Positions 7,833 to 16,630 of a DNA stretch of 48,648 bases are shown piece by piece. The notes under the pieces were generated by a model that saw only the letters and a program-made list of their open reading frames with translations, did no database searches and was not told where the DNA came from. This DNA comes from an uncultured Christensenellaceae bacterium (GTDB lineage: Bacteria > Bacillota > Clostridia > Christensenellales > UBA3700). The translations under genes and the position numbers were made by a program. Positions within the stretch are counted from its first letter, which is position 1; every line of letters begins with the position of its first letter. Location: the NCBI GenBank assembly GCA_910588545.1, contig CAJUOU010000007.1, positions 1-48,648 of the forward strand. The letters run 5' to 3'.

Positions 7833-8345
7833 ATGTCAAAAAAATGTACTTTTATGGGCAATACCGATGCTACACCATCGGCCGAAATTTTGAATAAAGC
7901 TCAAACTATTGTAGTCGATTTGATTGAAAAACATAACGTTACAACATTTTACTGCGACGGATACGGTACATTTAACTTTATGATGGCACAGTATATAAAT
8001 GAGCTAAAAAAAATATATCCTAATATTAAATCAATTTATATTGCAACCTATTTTAATAAGTATACTCTATCCAATATAAATAAAACTTTGTATGACGATA
8101 TTATATTTCCTGAGCTATTGCACACCCAATACACCTACACTGCTTTAAAAAGGAACAAGTGGATTATAAAAAATGTAGATTATCTTATTGCTTTTATACA
8201 ATATACATTCGGCGGGACTTACAAATCATGGCAGTATGCAAATTCAAAAAAAAATTTAACCAAATATTTATTGCAAGACAATACAAAAAAAGACGAATTA
8301 TTAAATGAACTAAAAAAGGCACTGCAAAACCGAAAACTCAAATAA
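7833..8345 (+). CDS. SLOG-superfamily (DUF1273-like) protein, module 2
   Basis: A 170-residue soluble protein with no signal peptide. The N-terminal KCTFMGNTDATPS, the central FYCDGYGTFNFMMAQYI with a GGYGTFD-like nucleotide-binding loop, and the later IAFIQYTFGGTYKSWQYA match the Rossmann-like SLOG/DUF1273 type common in Clostridia. Family members are thought to bind nucleotides or nucleotide-derived ligands; some SLOG proteins serve as sensors or effectors in defence systems (family knowledge, not shown here). It has an AAAGGAG site and is under the divergent XRE protein. The function is unknown. Confidence 0.75.
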   Translation: MSKKCTFMGNTDATPSAEILNKAQTIVVDLIEKHNVTTFYCDGYGTFNFMMAQYINELKKIYPNIKSIYIATYFNKYTLSNINKTLYDDIIFPELLHTQYTYTALKRNKWIIKNVDYLIAFIQYTFGGTYKSWQYANSKKNLTKYLLQDNTKKDELLNELKKALQNRKLK

Positions 8346-8428
8346 GTTGTTATCACTTATTAAAGTAATCTACAACCATCTTTTTTATATTATTAAACCA
8401 ATAATGTAATGTGAACAATATGACAAAA

Positions 8429-8460
8429 TAACCACCGCTATTACGGTGGTTATTTTTATT
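8429..8460 (+). terminator. Terminator after module 2
   Basis: AACCACCG (8430-8437) pairs with CGGTGGTT (8444-8451), followed by ATTTTTATT. It may also stop the convergent gene at 8459. Confidence 0.8.
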
Positions 8461-9100
8461 ATTCTTTTTCCTTAACTTTATTTTGCATAACCGCTTGAAA
8501 GATATACCAAATTGCTATTGCAACCAAAATACTCAAAAAGAACACTATAAAAGAATAGTAATTGTTTAGCAAAAGTGTACCTAACATTATCACAAAACCG
8601 CATACCCCGATTAATATATCTATTATTACAGCATACTTTTTAGCAATTTCATTTTTAAGTCTTTCTCTGTTATAAACAAAAGGCAAAATGTGAGACAAAA
8701 TCACAAACAAAGCCCCCATCAAAGTCAATATAAATGATATCCTATTTTCAAATAGAAAAATCAAGGAAACACTTTTTTGCGTAACTATGACAAAAAAGTA
8801 TATACTTACCGCCAAAAATGCCACTGACATTACAACAGAGCTGCTCAAACCGACCAATCTTAAATTGTCACTCATTTTTACTTTATGAAAAATAATAGCC
8901 ATAATCAACGGAAAAATATAAAATAAACCGGCTACAATCAAATATTCATATTTACTGCCGAATCTTGTGACTTGACCTTCGATGTTAAAATGCACTGCGA
9001 CTTCACTTGCCATAAAGCACAAATACAACAACCAAGCAGCTAAAATAACGCACGGCAAAACAAATGCAGAGATTGTAAGATATTTTTTAGCTTTTTGCAT
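8459..9100 (-). CDS. DUF1648/SdpI-like membrane protein
   Basis: A 213-residue integral membrane protein with about six helices. The segment VAVHFNIEGQVTRFGSK after the first helix is the DUF1648 signature, the N-terminal domain shared with SdpI, the immunity protein against the Bacillus SDP toxin. No toxin gene is adjacent, so immunity is only one option. The charged tail NKVKEKE is cytoplasmic. It stands alone; the next gene upstream (glnS) ends 85 bp away. Confidence 0.75.
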   Translation of the reverse strand: MQKAKKYLTISAFVLPCVILAAWLLYLCFMASEVAVHFNIEGQVTRFGSKYEYLIVAGLFYIFPLIMAIIFHKVKMSDNLRLVGLSSSVVMSVAFLAVSIYFFVIVTQKSVSLIFLFENRISFILTLMGALFVILSHILPFVYNRERLKNEIAKKYAVIIDILIGVCGFVIMLGTLLLNNYYSFIVFFLSILVAIAIWYIFQAVMQNKVKEKE

Positions 9101-9185
9101 AAATACACCTTATCCTTTTGTAATGTTATCAAATAAAATAAAAATGATTAAATCAAATTGCTTTTTTATAGATACATTATTTTTA

Positions 9186-10817
9186 TTATTTATTTATATT
9201 AAAACTATCTTTTAGAGAAACTATACGATTAAACTCGTATTTACCATCCTTACCATAGTTACCTTTTGCACTGTAATAACCGATTCGCATAAATTGAAAT
9301 CTATCGTAAGGCTTAGCATTTTTCAAGCTGCTTTCCGCTACCGCATTTTCAAAAATAATGTGCGAATTAGGATTTAACCTGTCGTTAAAGTCCCCATCGC
9401 CATCCATAAGCAAATAGTCATACTCGTGTAACACGCAAGGGATAAAGTCTTTGGCATTTACCCATTGAATAACGCCTTTTACTTTCATTCCTGCATTTAC
9501 GCCGCCGCTTTTGCTATCAGGTATAATTTGCACAGTAACACTTTCCACATTGCCGTTATTGTCGCATACATGGCTCTTGTATTGAACGATATACGAATTC
9601 CTTAACCTTACGCTGCCGCCTACAACAAGTCTTTTGTATTTAGGCGGTGGGTCAATCATAAAGTCGTCACGCTCAATAAACACTTGATTGCTAAATGTAA
9701 CTTTGTGGTATTGCTTATCTTCCGCGTTAGGGTTATTTTCCACCTCATACACTTCTTCGTCAACACCCTCAATAATCATTTTGATAGGGTCTTTTACAAC
9801 CATTGCTCTATCTGCATTTGCATTTAGGTTTTCCCTTACGCAAAACTCCAGCATTGCAGTATTAACTTCGCTGTTTGCCTTTGCAACACCTACTCTTTCG
9901 CAAAAGTCTCTTATTGCTTCGGCAGGATAACCACGCTCCCTCATACCGCTCAATGTAGGCATTCTTGGGTCAGACCAACCATCCACAAAGCCTGTATCGA
10001 CAAGCTTTTTCAAATATCTTTTGGACATTATAGTCCTATTCATATTAAGTCTTGCAAACTCGATTTGCCTTGGTCCCGGGTCAAAACCGCAATTAATTTT
10101 TACCCAATCGTAAAGCGGTCTGTGGTCCTCAAACTCCAAAGTACAAATACTGTGAGTTATACCCTCAAACGCATCTTCCAAAGGATGAGCAAAATCGTAC
10201 ATTGGGTAAATGCACCATTTATCCCCTGTCCTATGATGTGTTTCGCGTAATATACGATAAATAATAGGGTCACGCATATTGATATTAGGGCTTGCCATAT
10301 CTATTTTTGCTCTTAGCACTTTGCTGCCGTCGGCAAACTCGCCCTCTTTCATACGGCGGAATAAATCCAAGTTTTCCTCTATGCTCCTATCGCGATAAGG
10401 GGAATTTTTGCCGGGGGTTGTAAGCGTCCCCCTGTTCTCCCTTATTTCGTCGCCTGTCATATCACATACAAACGCCAAGCCTTTTTTAATAAGCAATATA
10501 GCACATTCGTACATTCTGTCAAAATAATCGGATGCATAAAGCTCTTCATCCCACTTAAAACCAAGCCACTCAATGTCTTTTTTTATGCTGTCTACGTACT
10601 CTACATCTTCCTTTGCAGGATTTGTATCGTCATATCTAAGATTGCATTTACCATGGTATTTTTCCTTCATACCAAAGTTTATGCAAAGGCTTTTTGCATG
10701 ACCTATATGTAAGTATCCGTTTGGCTCGGGCGGAAATCTGGTTATAATTTCGTTGTGTTTACCGCTTTCCAAATCATTATTTATAATATCTTCAATAAAA
10801 TTTGTCGATTTTTCCAT
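9186..10817 (-). CDS. glnS: Glutaminyl-tRNA synthetase
   Basis: Charges tRNA-Gln with glutamine. It has 543 residues, the normal length. Class I motifs: FPPEPNGYLHIGHAKS (the HIGH box, residues about 28-43) and IMSKRYLKKLV as the KMSKS-type loop. The FPPEPNG version separates it from glutamyl-tRNA synthetase (usually APSPTG). Many Firmicutes lack this enzyme and make Gln-tRNA through GatCAB, so its presence is informative. It starts 2 bp after the fhs stop and is probably co-transcribed. Confidence 0.96.
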   Translation of the reverse strand: MEKSTNFIEDIINNDLESGKHNEIITRFPPEPNGYLHIGHAKSLCINFGMKEKYHGKCNLRYDDTNPAKEDVEYVDSIKKDIEWLGFKWDEELYASDYFDRMYECAILLIKKGLAFVCDMTGDEIRENRGTLTTPGKNSPYRDRSIEENLDLFRRMKEGEFADGSKVLRAKIDMASPNINMRDPIIYRILRETHHRTGDKWCIYPMYDFAHPLEDAFEGITHSICTLEFEDHRPLYDWVKINCGFDPGPRQIEFARLNMNRTIMSKRYLKKLVDTGFVDGWSDPRMPTLSGMRERGYPAEAIRDFCERVGVAKANSEVNTAMLEFCVRENLNANADRAMVVKDPIKMIIEGVDEEVYEVENNPNAEDKQYHKVTFSNQVFIERDDFMIDPPPKYKRLVVGGSVRLRNSYIVQYKSHVCDNNGNVESVTVQIIPDSKSGGVNAGMKVKGVIQWVNAKDFIPCVLHEYDYLLMDGDGDFNDRLNPNSHIIFENAVAESSLKNAKPYDRFQFMRIGYYSAKGNYGKDGKYEFNRIVSLKDSFNINK

Positions 10818-10819
10818 TA

Positions 10820-12472
10820 TTAAAACAATCCTTTTATCACATTATTTTCGTCGATTTCCATATTACAAGCAGCAGGATTTTTACCAAGTCCCGGCATTAG
10901 CATTATACTTCCTGCGATTGCAACTATAAATTTAGCACCGCTCCTAATTTGAATATCCTGAACATGGAAAACAAAATCTTTCGGTCTGCCAAGCATAGTT
11001 TGGTCGTCGGAGAAAGAATACTGAGTTTTTGCAATGCAAACAGGATAATTCTCAAACCCCAAGTCTTTACAGCTTGCAATGGCATTTAAAGCTTGCTTTG
11101 TAAAATCTACCCTTGCAGCTCCGTAAACTTTTGTTGCAATTTTTTCAATCTTAGTCTTTATATCATCAGTCAAATCATAAGCGTAGCTAAGTTTTTTGCT
11201 GTTGTTATCTACAACGTCTACGATAGTTTTTGCAAGTTCGACAGCACCGTCGCCGCCTTTTGCCCAACTTTCGCAAAGTACTACTTTTGCTCCATAAGCT
11301 TGACATTCCTTTGCAACAAACTCTACTTCCTTATCCGTATCCGTAATAAACTTGTTGATTGCAACCACTACATTTGCATTAAACACATTTGTAAGATTAT
11401 CGATATGTCCAAGTAAATTACAAATACCTGCTTTCAACGCCGGCATATCTTCCTTATCAAACTCGGTCTTTCTTCCACCATTGTACTTAAGCGCTCTTAT
11501 TGTTGCAACCAAGCACACACAATCCGGCTCGATATCCGCAACACGACATTTAATATCTAGGAATTTTTCCGCACCTAAATCCGCACCAAAGCCTGCCTCG
11601 GTTATTGTATAATCGCTAAGCGACATAGCAAGTTTTGTAGCAATTACGGTATTGCAACCATGTGCGATATTGGCAAAAGGACCTCCGTGAATAATAGCAG
11701 GAGTACCTTCCAAAGTTTGTACCAAGTTTGGCTTTATAGCTTCTTTTAACACGATAGCAACTGCATCCTGCACCTTTAAATCTCTGCAAGTAACAGGCTT
11801 TCCGTCATAATTATAAGCAACTATGATATCCCCGACACGCTTTTTCAAATCCATTAAATCGGTCGATAAGCAAAGCACAGCCATAATTTCGGATGCCGCA
11901 GTAATGTTAAAATGGTCTTCACGTGGCACACCATTCAACCTGCCGCCAAGTCCTACAAGCACATTTCTTAACGCTCTGTCATTTAAGTCAACACACCTGT
12001 TCCAAGTGATTCTTCTTACATCTATGCCAAGGCTGTTGCCCTGTTGAATATGATTGTCAAGTATAGCACCAATCAAATTGTTTGCGGTTGTAACTGCGTG
12101 CAAATCGCCTGTAAAGTTTAAGTTTATATCTTCCATAGGCAAAACTTGAGCGTGTCCACCGCCTGTAGCGCCGCCTTTTATACCAAAAACAGGTCCAAGT
12201 GACGGCTCACGAAGTGCCAAGCAAACCTTTTTGCCTATTTTTGCCATGCCGTCTGCCAAACCTATAGATGTTGTTGTTTTACCCTCTCCCAAACTTGTAG
12301 GGTTAATGGCAGTTACCAAAATCAATTTGCCTTTTTTGTCATTCGGCTTTACATTGATTTTTGCCTTGTAATGTCCGTAAGGGTCAATGTCCTTATCACT
12401 TAAGCCAAGTTTTTTAGCAACTTCACTTATCTCAAGCATTTGGGTCGCATTTGCAATCTCGATATCTGTCAT
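10820..12472 (-). CDS. fhs: Formate-tetrahydrofolate ligase
   Basis: Makes 10-formyl-tetrahydrofolate from formate, THF and ATP; central to one-carbon supply, purine synthesis and acetogenic pathways. It has 550 residues, the family norm. The P-loop-like TSLGEGKTTTSIGLADG (residues about 60-76) binds ATP. Conserved blocks LREPSLGPVFGIKGGATGG, HGGPFANIAHGCN and the C-terminal IMLMPGLGKNPAA are present. It is the first gene of an fhs-glnS pair on the minus strand. Confidence 0.97.
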   Translation of the reverse strand: MTDIEIANATQMLEISEVAKKLGLSDKDIDPYGHYKAKINVKPNDKKGKLILVTAINPTSLGEGKTTTSIGLADGMAKIGKKVCLALREPSLGPVFGIKGGATGGGHAQVLPMEDINLNFTGDLHAVTTANNLIGAILDNHIQQGNSLGIDVRRITWNRCVDLNDRALRNVLVGLGGRLNGVPREDHFNITAASEIMAVLCLSTDLMDLKKRVGDIIVAYNYDGKPVTCRDLKVQDAVAIVLKEAIKPNLVQTLEGTPAIIHGGPFANIAHGCNTVIATKLAMSLSDYTITEAGFGADLGAEKFLDIKCRVADIEPDCVCLVATIRALKYNGGRKTEFDKEDMPALKAGICNLLGHIDNLTNVFNANVVVAINKFITDTDKEVEFVAKECQAYGAKVVLCESWAKGGDGAVELAKTIVDVVDNNSKKLSYAYDLTDDIKTKIEKIATKVYGAARVDFTKQALNAIASCKDLGFENYPVCIAKTQYSFSDDQTMLGRPKDFVFHVQDIQIRSGAKFIVAIAGSIMLMPGLGKNPAACNMEIDENNVIKGLF

Positions 12473-12616
12473 ATATTTCTCCTAAAATGTAGTAGTTTAA
12501 TAAAAAAATCAATCACATCAAAATTTTTATTATAACAATAAAAACCGCTAATTTAAATGCAATTAATTTTAATATTAAATTATTAATTTGTTAAAAATAA
12601 CTATTTTTCAAAAATC

Positions 12617-12648
12617 AATTACCACCCCAAACGGAATGGTAATTTTTA
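12617..12648 (-). terminator. Terminator after the DUF1858 gene
   Basis: AATTACCA (12617-12624) pairs with TGGTAATT (12637-12644), followed leftward by a T-rich tract. It separates the DUF1858 gene from fhs. Confidence 0.7.
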
Positions 12649-12861
12649 TTATTCACTTACTACTTTATTTAAAGCGTCTATCATTTCGTCAATGTCAATA
12701 CCGTGCACCATAGCAGCCTCTTCCAATGTCTCGCCGCTTGCCATAGCACAACCCAAACAATGCATACCAAAGCTAAACAAAGTTTCTGCAATTTGATTGA
12801 TTTTTTCTTCTGACACGTTAAGCTCTAAAAGTTCTGCAATTTTCATATTTTTGTTTATCAT
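12649..12861 (-). CDS. DUF1858 redox-disulfide small protein
   Basis: A 70-residue soluble protein of the DUF1858 family (hybrid-cluster-protein-associated disulfide type). It carries the signature FGMHCLGCAMASGETLEEAA with a CxxC pair (HCLGC), followed by HGIDIDEMIDALN. The pair probably forms a redox disulfide or holds metal. A longer in-frame start at 12879 exists, but AAAGGAG lies inside that extension and is placed for the ATG at 12861, so the shorter form is chosen. A promoter TTGCAT-N17-TACAAT spans 12924-12952. Confidence 0.85.
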   Translation of the reverse strand: MINKNMKIAELLELNVSEEKINQIAETLFSFGMHCLGCAMASGETLEEAAMVHGIDIDEMIDALNKVVSE

Positions 12862-12879
12862 AATACAATCTCCTTTCAA

Positions 12880-13368
12880 TTTAAATATTTAAACTTTAAA
12901 TTAAATACATCTTTAGCGTTTATATTGTAACACAATTTTTTTTTAAATGCAATTATTTATTATTTAATTATTATATAATTAGTATATATTTTTATACTTT
13001 GTTTACTCATCATTATCCTGCAAAGTTTTTTGTAGCATATTACCGCAATGTATAAACGTATCAATTTTATACATTTTTTATTCATAAAATTGCATAAAAT
13101 TTGAACTAAATTTAGTTGTAAAAATAGATTTAGCCAATTTAATTCTTATAATTCATTGTAATTTCGATATAAAACAGCGCAAATTATACACTATTTGTAT
13201 AAAATATAACTATTTATACACAAAAATGCCTGAATTTTGAATATTTTTCATAAAATTTGTATTTTTATACGAAAAACAGTTGACTTTTGCATGCCGAATG
13301 AATAAAATATGTATATACAACGTCAAAGTTGAATAAAAATTCGAAATAAAATTTTAGGAGATATAAAA
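12880..13368. other. 489-bp AT-rich intergenic region with two promoters
   Basis: Holds the minus-strand promoter of the DUF1858 gene (12924-12952) and the plus-strand promoter of the peptidase gene (13280-13308). The rest is very AT-rich, with scattered TTTATAC/GTATAAA motifs in both orientations between 12970 and 13280. No reading frame or stable long stem was found there. Confidence 0.6.
13280..13308 (+). promoter_or_regulatory. Promoter of the M28 peptidase gene
   Basis: TTGACT (13280-13285), 17-bp spacer, TAAAAT (13303-13308). The ribosome site AGGAG lies 9-13 nt before the ATG at 13369. Confidence 0.65.
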
Positions 13369-14382
13369 ATGAACGCTAAAACAAAAAAGATTACTTTAAT
13401 CACTGTGGTATTACTACTTTGCATTATCTTCACTTGCTGCCTTGCCGCATGTGGAAATACAGAGGGAAATCTTGACAATAACTCTAACAACTCCAACAAC
13501 GGAGCTGTATCCTACAATTACGGAGATTATTCATATAATTTCTTAAATGTATTTAACACTAAATACAATATGAGAAAAGCCGGCTCTGTACAAGAGTATG
13601 CTGCAGGTCAATATATCGTAAACGAATTTGAAAGTTTTGGATACAACATTACAATTCAACCTTTCAACTATACAAAAAACAACACTACCACTTACTCGCA
13701 AAATATAATTGCCGTTAAAAACGGTGCAGACACATCAAAACAAATTATTGTTGGTGCTCACTACGATAGCGTACTTGCAGGATATGGTATTGATGACAAC
13801 GCATCCGGTGTAGCTGCAATGCTTGAAGCTGCTAAATACTATAGCGACAAAACACCTTCTTGTAATATTATATTTGTAGCATTTGGTGCAGAAGAAACAG
13901 GCTGTAATGGTAGTAAAGCTTATGTAAGCAAAATGACCGAAGAAGAAATAGCTAAAACTAAATTTATGGTAAACATTGACTCTATCGCCGGCGGCGACAA
14001 AATGTATGCTTATGGTGGTGCAGATGATACCTCAAAAGAGTTACTTGCAGGTATACTTGAATTTGGTAAAGATATGGGACTTATCACTCAAAAAGGTCTA
14101 AATGAAAATTATGCTTATGGACTTACAGGCGATTGGTCAGACCACGCCGCTTTCAAAAAAGTCGGTATTCCATTTATCTACTTTGAAGCAACTAATTGGG
14201 ATATAGTCGAGTCTGATGGAACTTACACTGATGGTTATGTACAATGTGAAGATGGTCAAGGTGGATATGCAATAATGCACACTTTCAGAGACAAACTTGA
14301 TTGGTTAGAAGAAAACTTCCCCGGCAGAGTTCAAGAGCACATGACAGTATTTACTAAATGTATCATTGAATTAATCAAATAA
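13369..14382 (+). CDS. Secreted M28-family zinc aminopeptidase lipoprotein
   Basis: A 337-residue extracellular peptidase. The N-terminus is a lipoprotein signal ending in the lipobox LAAC (cysteine near residue 27), followed by an Asn/Ser-rich linker. The M28 metal ligands are visible in order: HYDSV (His), GIDDNASG (bridging Asp), EETG (catalytic Glu plus Glu ligand), NIDSIAGG (Asp) and DHAAF (His). Family members remove N-terminal amino acids from peptides. It probably sits on the outer membrane face and feeds peptide uptake. It is a single gene with its own promoter and terminator. Confidence 0.9.
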   Translation: MNAKTKKITLITVVLLLCIIFTCCLAACGNTEGNLDNNSNNSNNGAVSYNYGDYSYNFLNVFNTKYNMRKAGSVQEYAAGQYIVNEFESFGYNITIQPFNYTKNNTTTYSQNIIAVKNGADTSKQIIVGAHYDSVLAGYGIDDNASGVAAMLEAAKYYSDKTPSCNIIFVAFGAEETGCNGSKAYVSKMTEEEIAKTKFMVNIDSIAGGDKMYAYGGADDTSKELLAGILEFGKDMGLITQKGLNENYAYGLTGDWSDHAAFKKVGIPFIYFEATNWDIVESDGTYTDGYVQCEDGQGGYAIMHTFRDKLDWLEENFPGRVQEHMTVFTKCIIELIK

Positions 14383-14407
14383 TACAAATCGAATATCGTA
14401 ACAACAA

Positions 14408-14440
14408 ACACACCCGCAAATATATGCGAGTGTGTTTTTA
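14408..14440 (+). terminator. Terminator after the M28 peptidase gene
   Basis: ACACACCCGCA (14408-14418) pairs with TGCGAGTGTGT (14425-14435), one mismatch, then TTTTT. Confidence 0.85.
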
Positions 14441-14495
14441 TTTAACACGAAATATATTTTACAAACTATACTCTGCTCTATAGGTTTAATGGCAA

Positions 14496-16178
14496 TCAAG
14501 CACCTGCTATCCTTGGCATCCACATTTTTCGGGAGCCTATCCTATCACTTATCAATTTTAGCAAAATGTTAATTTTATTGTCAATATAATTATTATCGTC
14601 CCAAAAATTTTGACCGCATTCATCCAATATAGTAGCGATTTTCGACGCAATATCTATACTTATTGTAAATTTATCAATATGTACAGTGCAATTTAATACT
14701 TTATCTTTTTTCATTTCCGCACACAAGTATTTATACAACATTTGAGCCTTTAGCTGTTTATAATTACCATCATTCCAAAGGTTATTATGCTCGCCACTGT
14801 CGTTCTCTAAATCGTACAGCTCGCCATAATCTCTGTTCTCGTACACAGTGATTTTATAGTCTTGTTCCACATAGCTTACAAGGTGCATCAAATGAGGTTC
14901 ATGTCTATTTTCGCAAATAACATAATCGCGACCGCTACTCTTCTCCCCTTGCCAAACTGCCGATTGATTTTCGCCTGTCATACTTTTTGGAATTTCAAGC
15001 CCACACAAATCGCATAAAGTCGGTGCCAAATCCACAAGAGACTGCAAGCTATCCGAACGCTTTCCGCTTGGAATATGATTTTTGTATTTTACAGTCATAG
15101 GCACTCTAAGCAAATCTTCGTAATGAAAAATACATTTGTGAATAAAGCCGTGTTGACCAAACAAATCGCCATGGTCGGTGGTAAATATAATTATTGTATT
15201 ATCGTCAAGCCCCAATTCCTTTACTTTATCCAAAATCTTACCGATATATTTATCCATAAAGGTTACCATACCATAACTATATGCAAGCTTTTTTTGTTGT
15301 TTCTTTTTATTGTAAATATGTCTATGCAAACCATGCACACCAAATCCCGATTCCTTATATTCCGCAAGTTTAGGAGACTTTTTAAACACCTCTTTAAAAT
15401 ACGGAGGATTTTTTTCGTGTTCCTCAAAAGAAAAATCGTCAAGTTTCATATCTTTAGGGCTGTACATTTTATCATAAGGGCTAGGCACTAACTGCGGATA
15501 ATGCGGGTCAGGGAAACTCGCCCAAACAAAAAACGGTTTTTTATCCTCCTTACAATCTTGCAAAATCGCATTTGTTCTTTCCGCTATCCAAGCATTATAG
15601 TGATATTTTTCGGGTATTTTCCAATTTCCCATTTCCTTATTAAACATTTTACCGCGAGGTCTAAAAAAATATTTACGCCAATTTTTACAGCCGTTATCTT
15701 CAAGCCAAGCTACATAATGCTGACCTACCCAATGCTCTGCTGTATGATTTCTTAGCAACTCTATATGTTTAAAACCATAAAAGTCCTTATCAAAATTCCT
15801 CCAAAAATCTATATCCCACATAAACTCAGGTGTTTCCAAAGACGGAAACTCTTTTGTGCCTTTAGTTGGTTGAAAATGCGCCTTTCCTATTAACGCCGTT
15901 TGATACCCCTTTTCGCTTAAATATTCCGCCAAAGTAGGCGTGCTTTCGGGCAGCTTTGTGCCAAGCGACCAACAGCCGTGTTCGGACGGATACATTCCCG
16001 TTAAAATACTAGCTCTTGACGGCGAACAGGTAGGGTTTGGACAATAAGCCCTGTCAAAAGACATCCCCTCATCCGCCAATCTATCAAGATTGGGAGTTTT
16101 TAAAATTTCATTTACCTTCCCTAACATAGAAAAATGTTGTTGGTCGGATGTTATAAGCAATATATTCGGTTTTTCCAT
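14496..16178 (-). CDS. Type I sulfatase, cytoplasmic
   Basis: A formylglycine-dependent sulfatase of 560 residues. The CSPSRASILTG motif places the modified residue at Cys51; the metal ligands DQQ (12-14) and TTDHGDLFGQHG follow the alkaline-phosphatase superfamily fold. Cys-type enzymes in anaerobes need the radical SAM maturase anSME, which is not in the window. No signal peptide is present, so it acts inside the cell on imported sulfated sugars (inference). An in-frame ATG at 16190 exists, but GGGGTGG lies between the two and fits the ATG at 16178. It is not adjacent to other glycan genes. Confidence 0.92.
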   Translation of the reverse strand: MEKPNILLITSDQQHFSMLGKVNEILKTPNLDRLADEGMSFDRAYCPNPTCSPSRASILTGMYPSEHGCWSLGTKLPESTPTLAEYLSEKGYQTALIGKAHFQPTKGTKEFPSLETPEFMWDIDFWRNFDKDFYGFKHIELLRNHTAEHWVGQHYVAWLEDNGCKNWRKYFFRPRGKMFNKEMGNWKIPEKYHYNAWIAERTNAILQDCKEDKKPFFVWASFPDPHYPQLVPSPYDKMYSPKDMKLDDFSFEEHEKNPPYFKEVFKKSPKLAEYKESGFGVHGLHRHIYNKKKQQKKLAYSYGMVTFMDKYIGKILDKVKELGLDDNTIIIFTTDHGDLFGQHGFIHKCIFHYEDLLRVPMTVKYKNHIPSGKRSDSLQSLVDLAPTLCDLCGLEIPKSMTGENQSAVWQGEKSSGRDYVICENRHEPHLMHLVSYVEQDYKITVYENRDYGELYDLENDSGEHNNLWNDGNYKQLKAQMLYKYLCAEMKKDKVLNCTVHIDKFTISIDIASKIATILDECGQNFWDDNNYIDNKINILLKLISDRIGSRKMWMPRIAGA

Positions 16179-16282
16179 ATTCCACCCCATATCAAACTTA
16201 ATTGCATTATACCTTAAATATCATAAAAAAGCAATATGTATAGCCGAATATTTTCTGAAACACCATTTAAAAGCAAATATAT

Positions 16283-16466
16283 AAAAAAATATATAACACC
16301 GCAATACTTATTGATTTCGGTGTCATATTTTGTGTAAAGTTTAAAGTAGGCAAAAAGTGCTGTTCACTGCAATAATCCTATCAAAAATCGGGACTATTGG
16401 GGTTAAATATTTGCCTTTAATGTAAAGTTTGGGTACATGGAATAAGTATATCTATGTACATTTTAT
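16283..16466 (-). ncRNA. Candidate small RNA, copy 2, divergent from the beta-helix/dockerin gene
   Basis: On the minus strand TTGACA (16497-16502) and TATAAT (16473-16478) are 18 bp apart. The transcript (about 184 nt) carries the palindrome at 16433-16459, the conserved core at about 16330-16398, and ends with ACACCG/CGGTGT (16296-16301, 16318-16323) plus an inner CAAT/ATTG stem and a T run. Promoter, core and architecture match copy 1 at 1840-2016, while the terminator stem and the 5-nt loop of the AGTG/CACT mini-hairpin differ. This pattern suggests a retained RNA rather than a chance repeat. Family unknown. Confidence 0.65.
16433..16459. repeat. 27-bp palindrome at the 5' end of small RNA copy 2
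   Basis: Equivalent of 1847-1873, with the same stem and the same single mismatch. Confidence 0.8.
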
Positions 16467-16472
16467 ATATAT

Positions 16473-16502
16473 ATTATAGGGTCAAAAGTAAACTTTTGTC
16501 AA
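16473..16502 (-). promoter_or_regulatory. Consensus promoter of small RNA copy 2
   Basis: TTGACA-N18-TATAAT on the minus strand. The spacer includes the palindromic AAAAGTTTACTTTT, identical in copy 1. Confidence 0.8.
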
Positions 16503-16582
16503 CATTTAAATAAACATTTTGTAATTGCTTTACAAAAAAGCTACAAAAACTTTAAAAAACTTTTCCGAAAAACCGCGAAATT

Positions 16583-16608
16583 GTACATAGATATACTTAT
16601 TCTATGTA
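16583..16608. repeat. 26-bp palindrome in the leader of the beta-helix/dockerin gene
   Basis: Equivalent of 1698-1723; it ends 13 bp before the GGAGG that precedes the ATG at 16631. Confidence 0.8.
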
Positions 16609-16630
16609 AGGTAAAAACGGAGGTTTTATT

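Noticed and set aside
12970..13280. Repeat array formed by TTTATAC motifs upstream of the M28 gene
   Set aside because: The spacing is irregular and the motifs are short; AT richness explains them.
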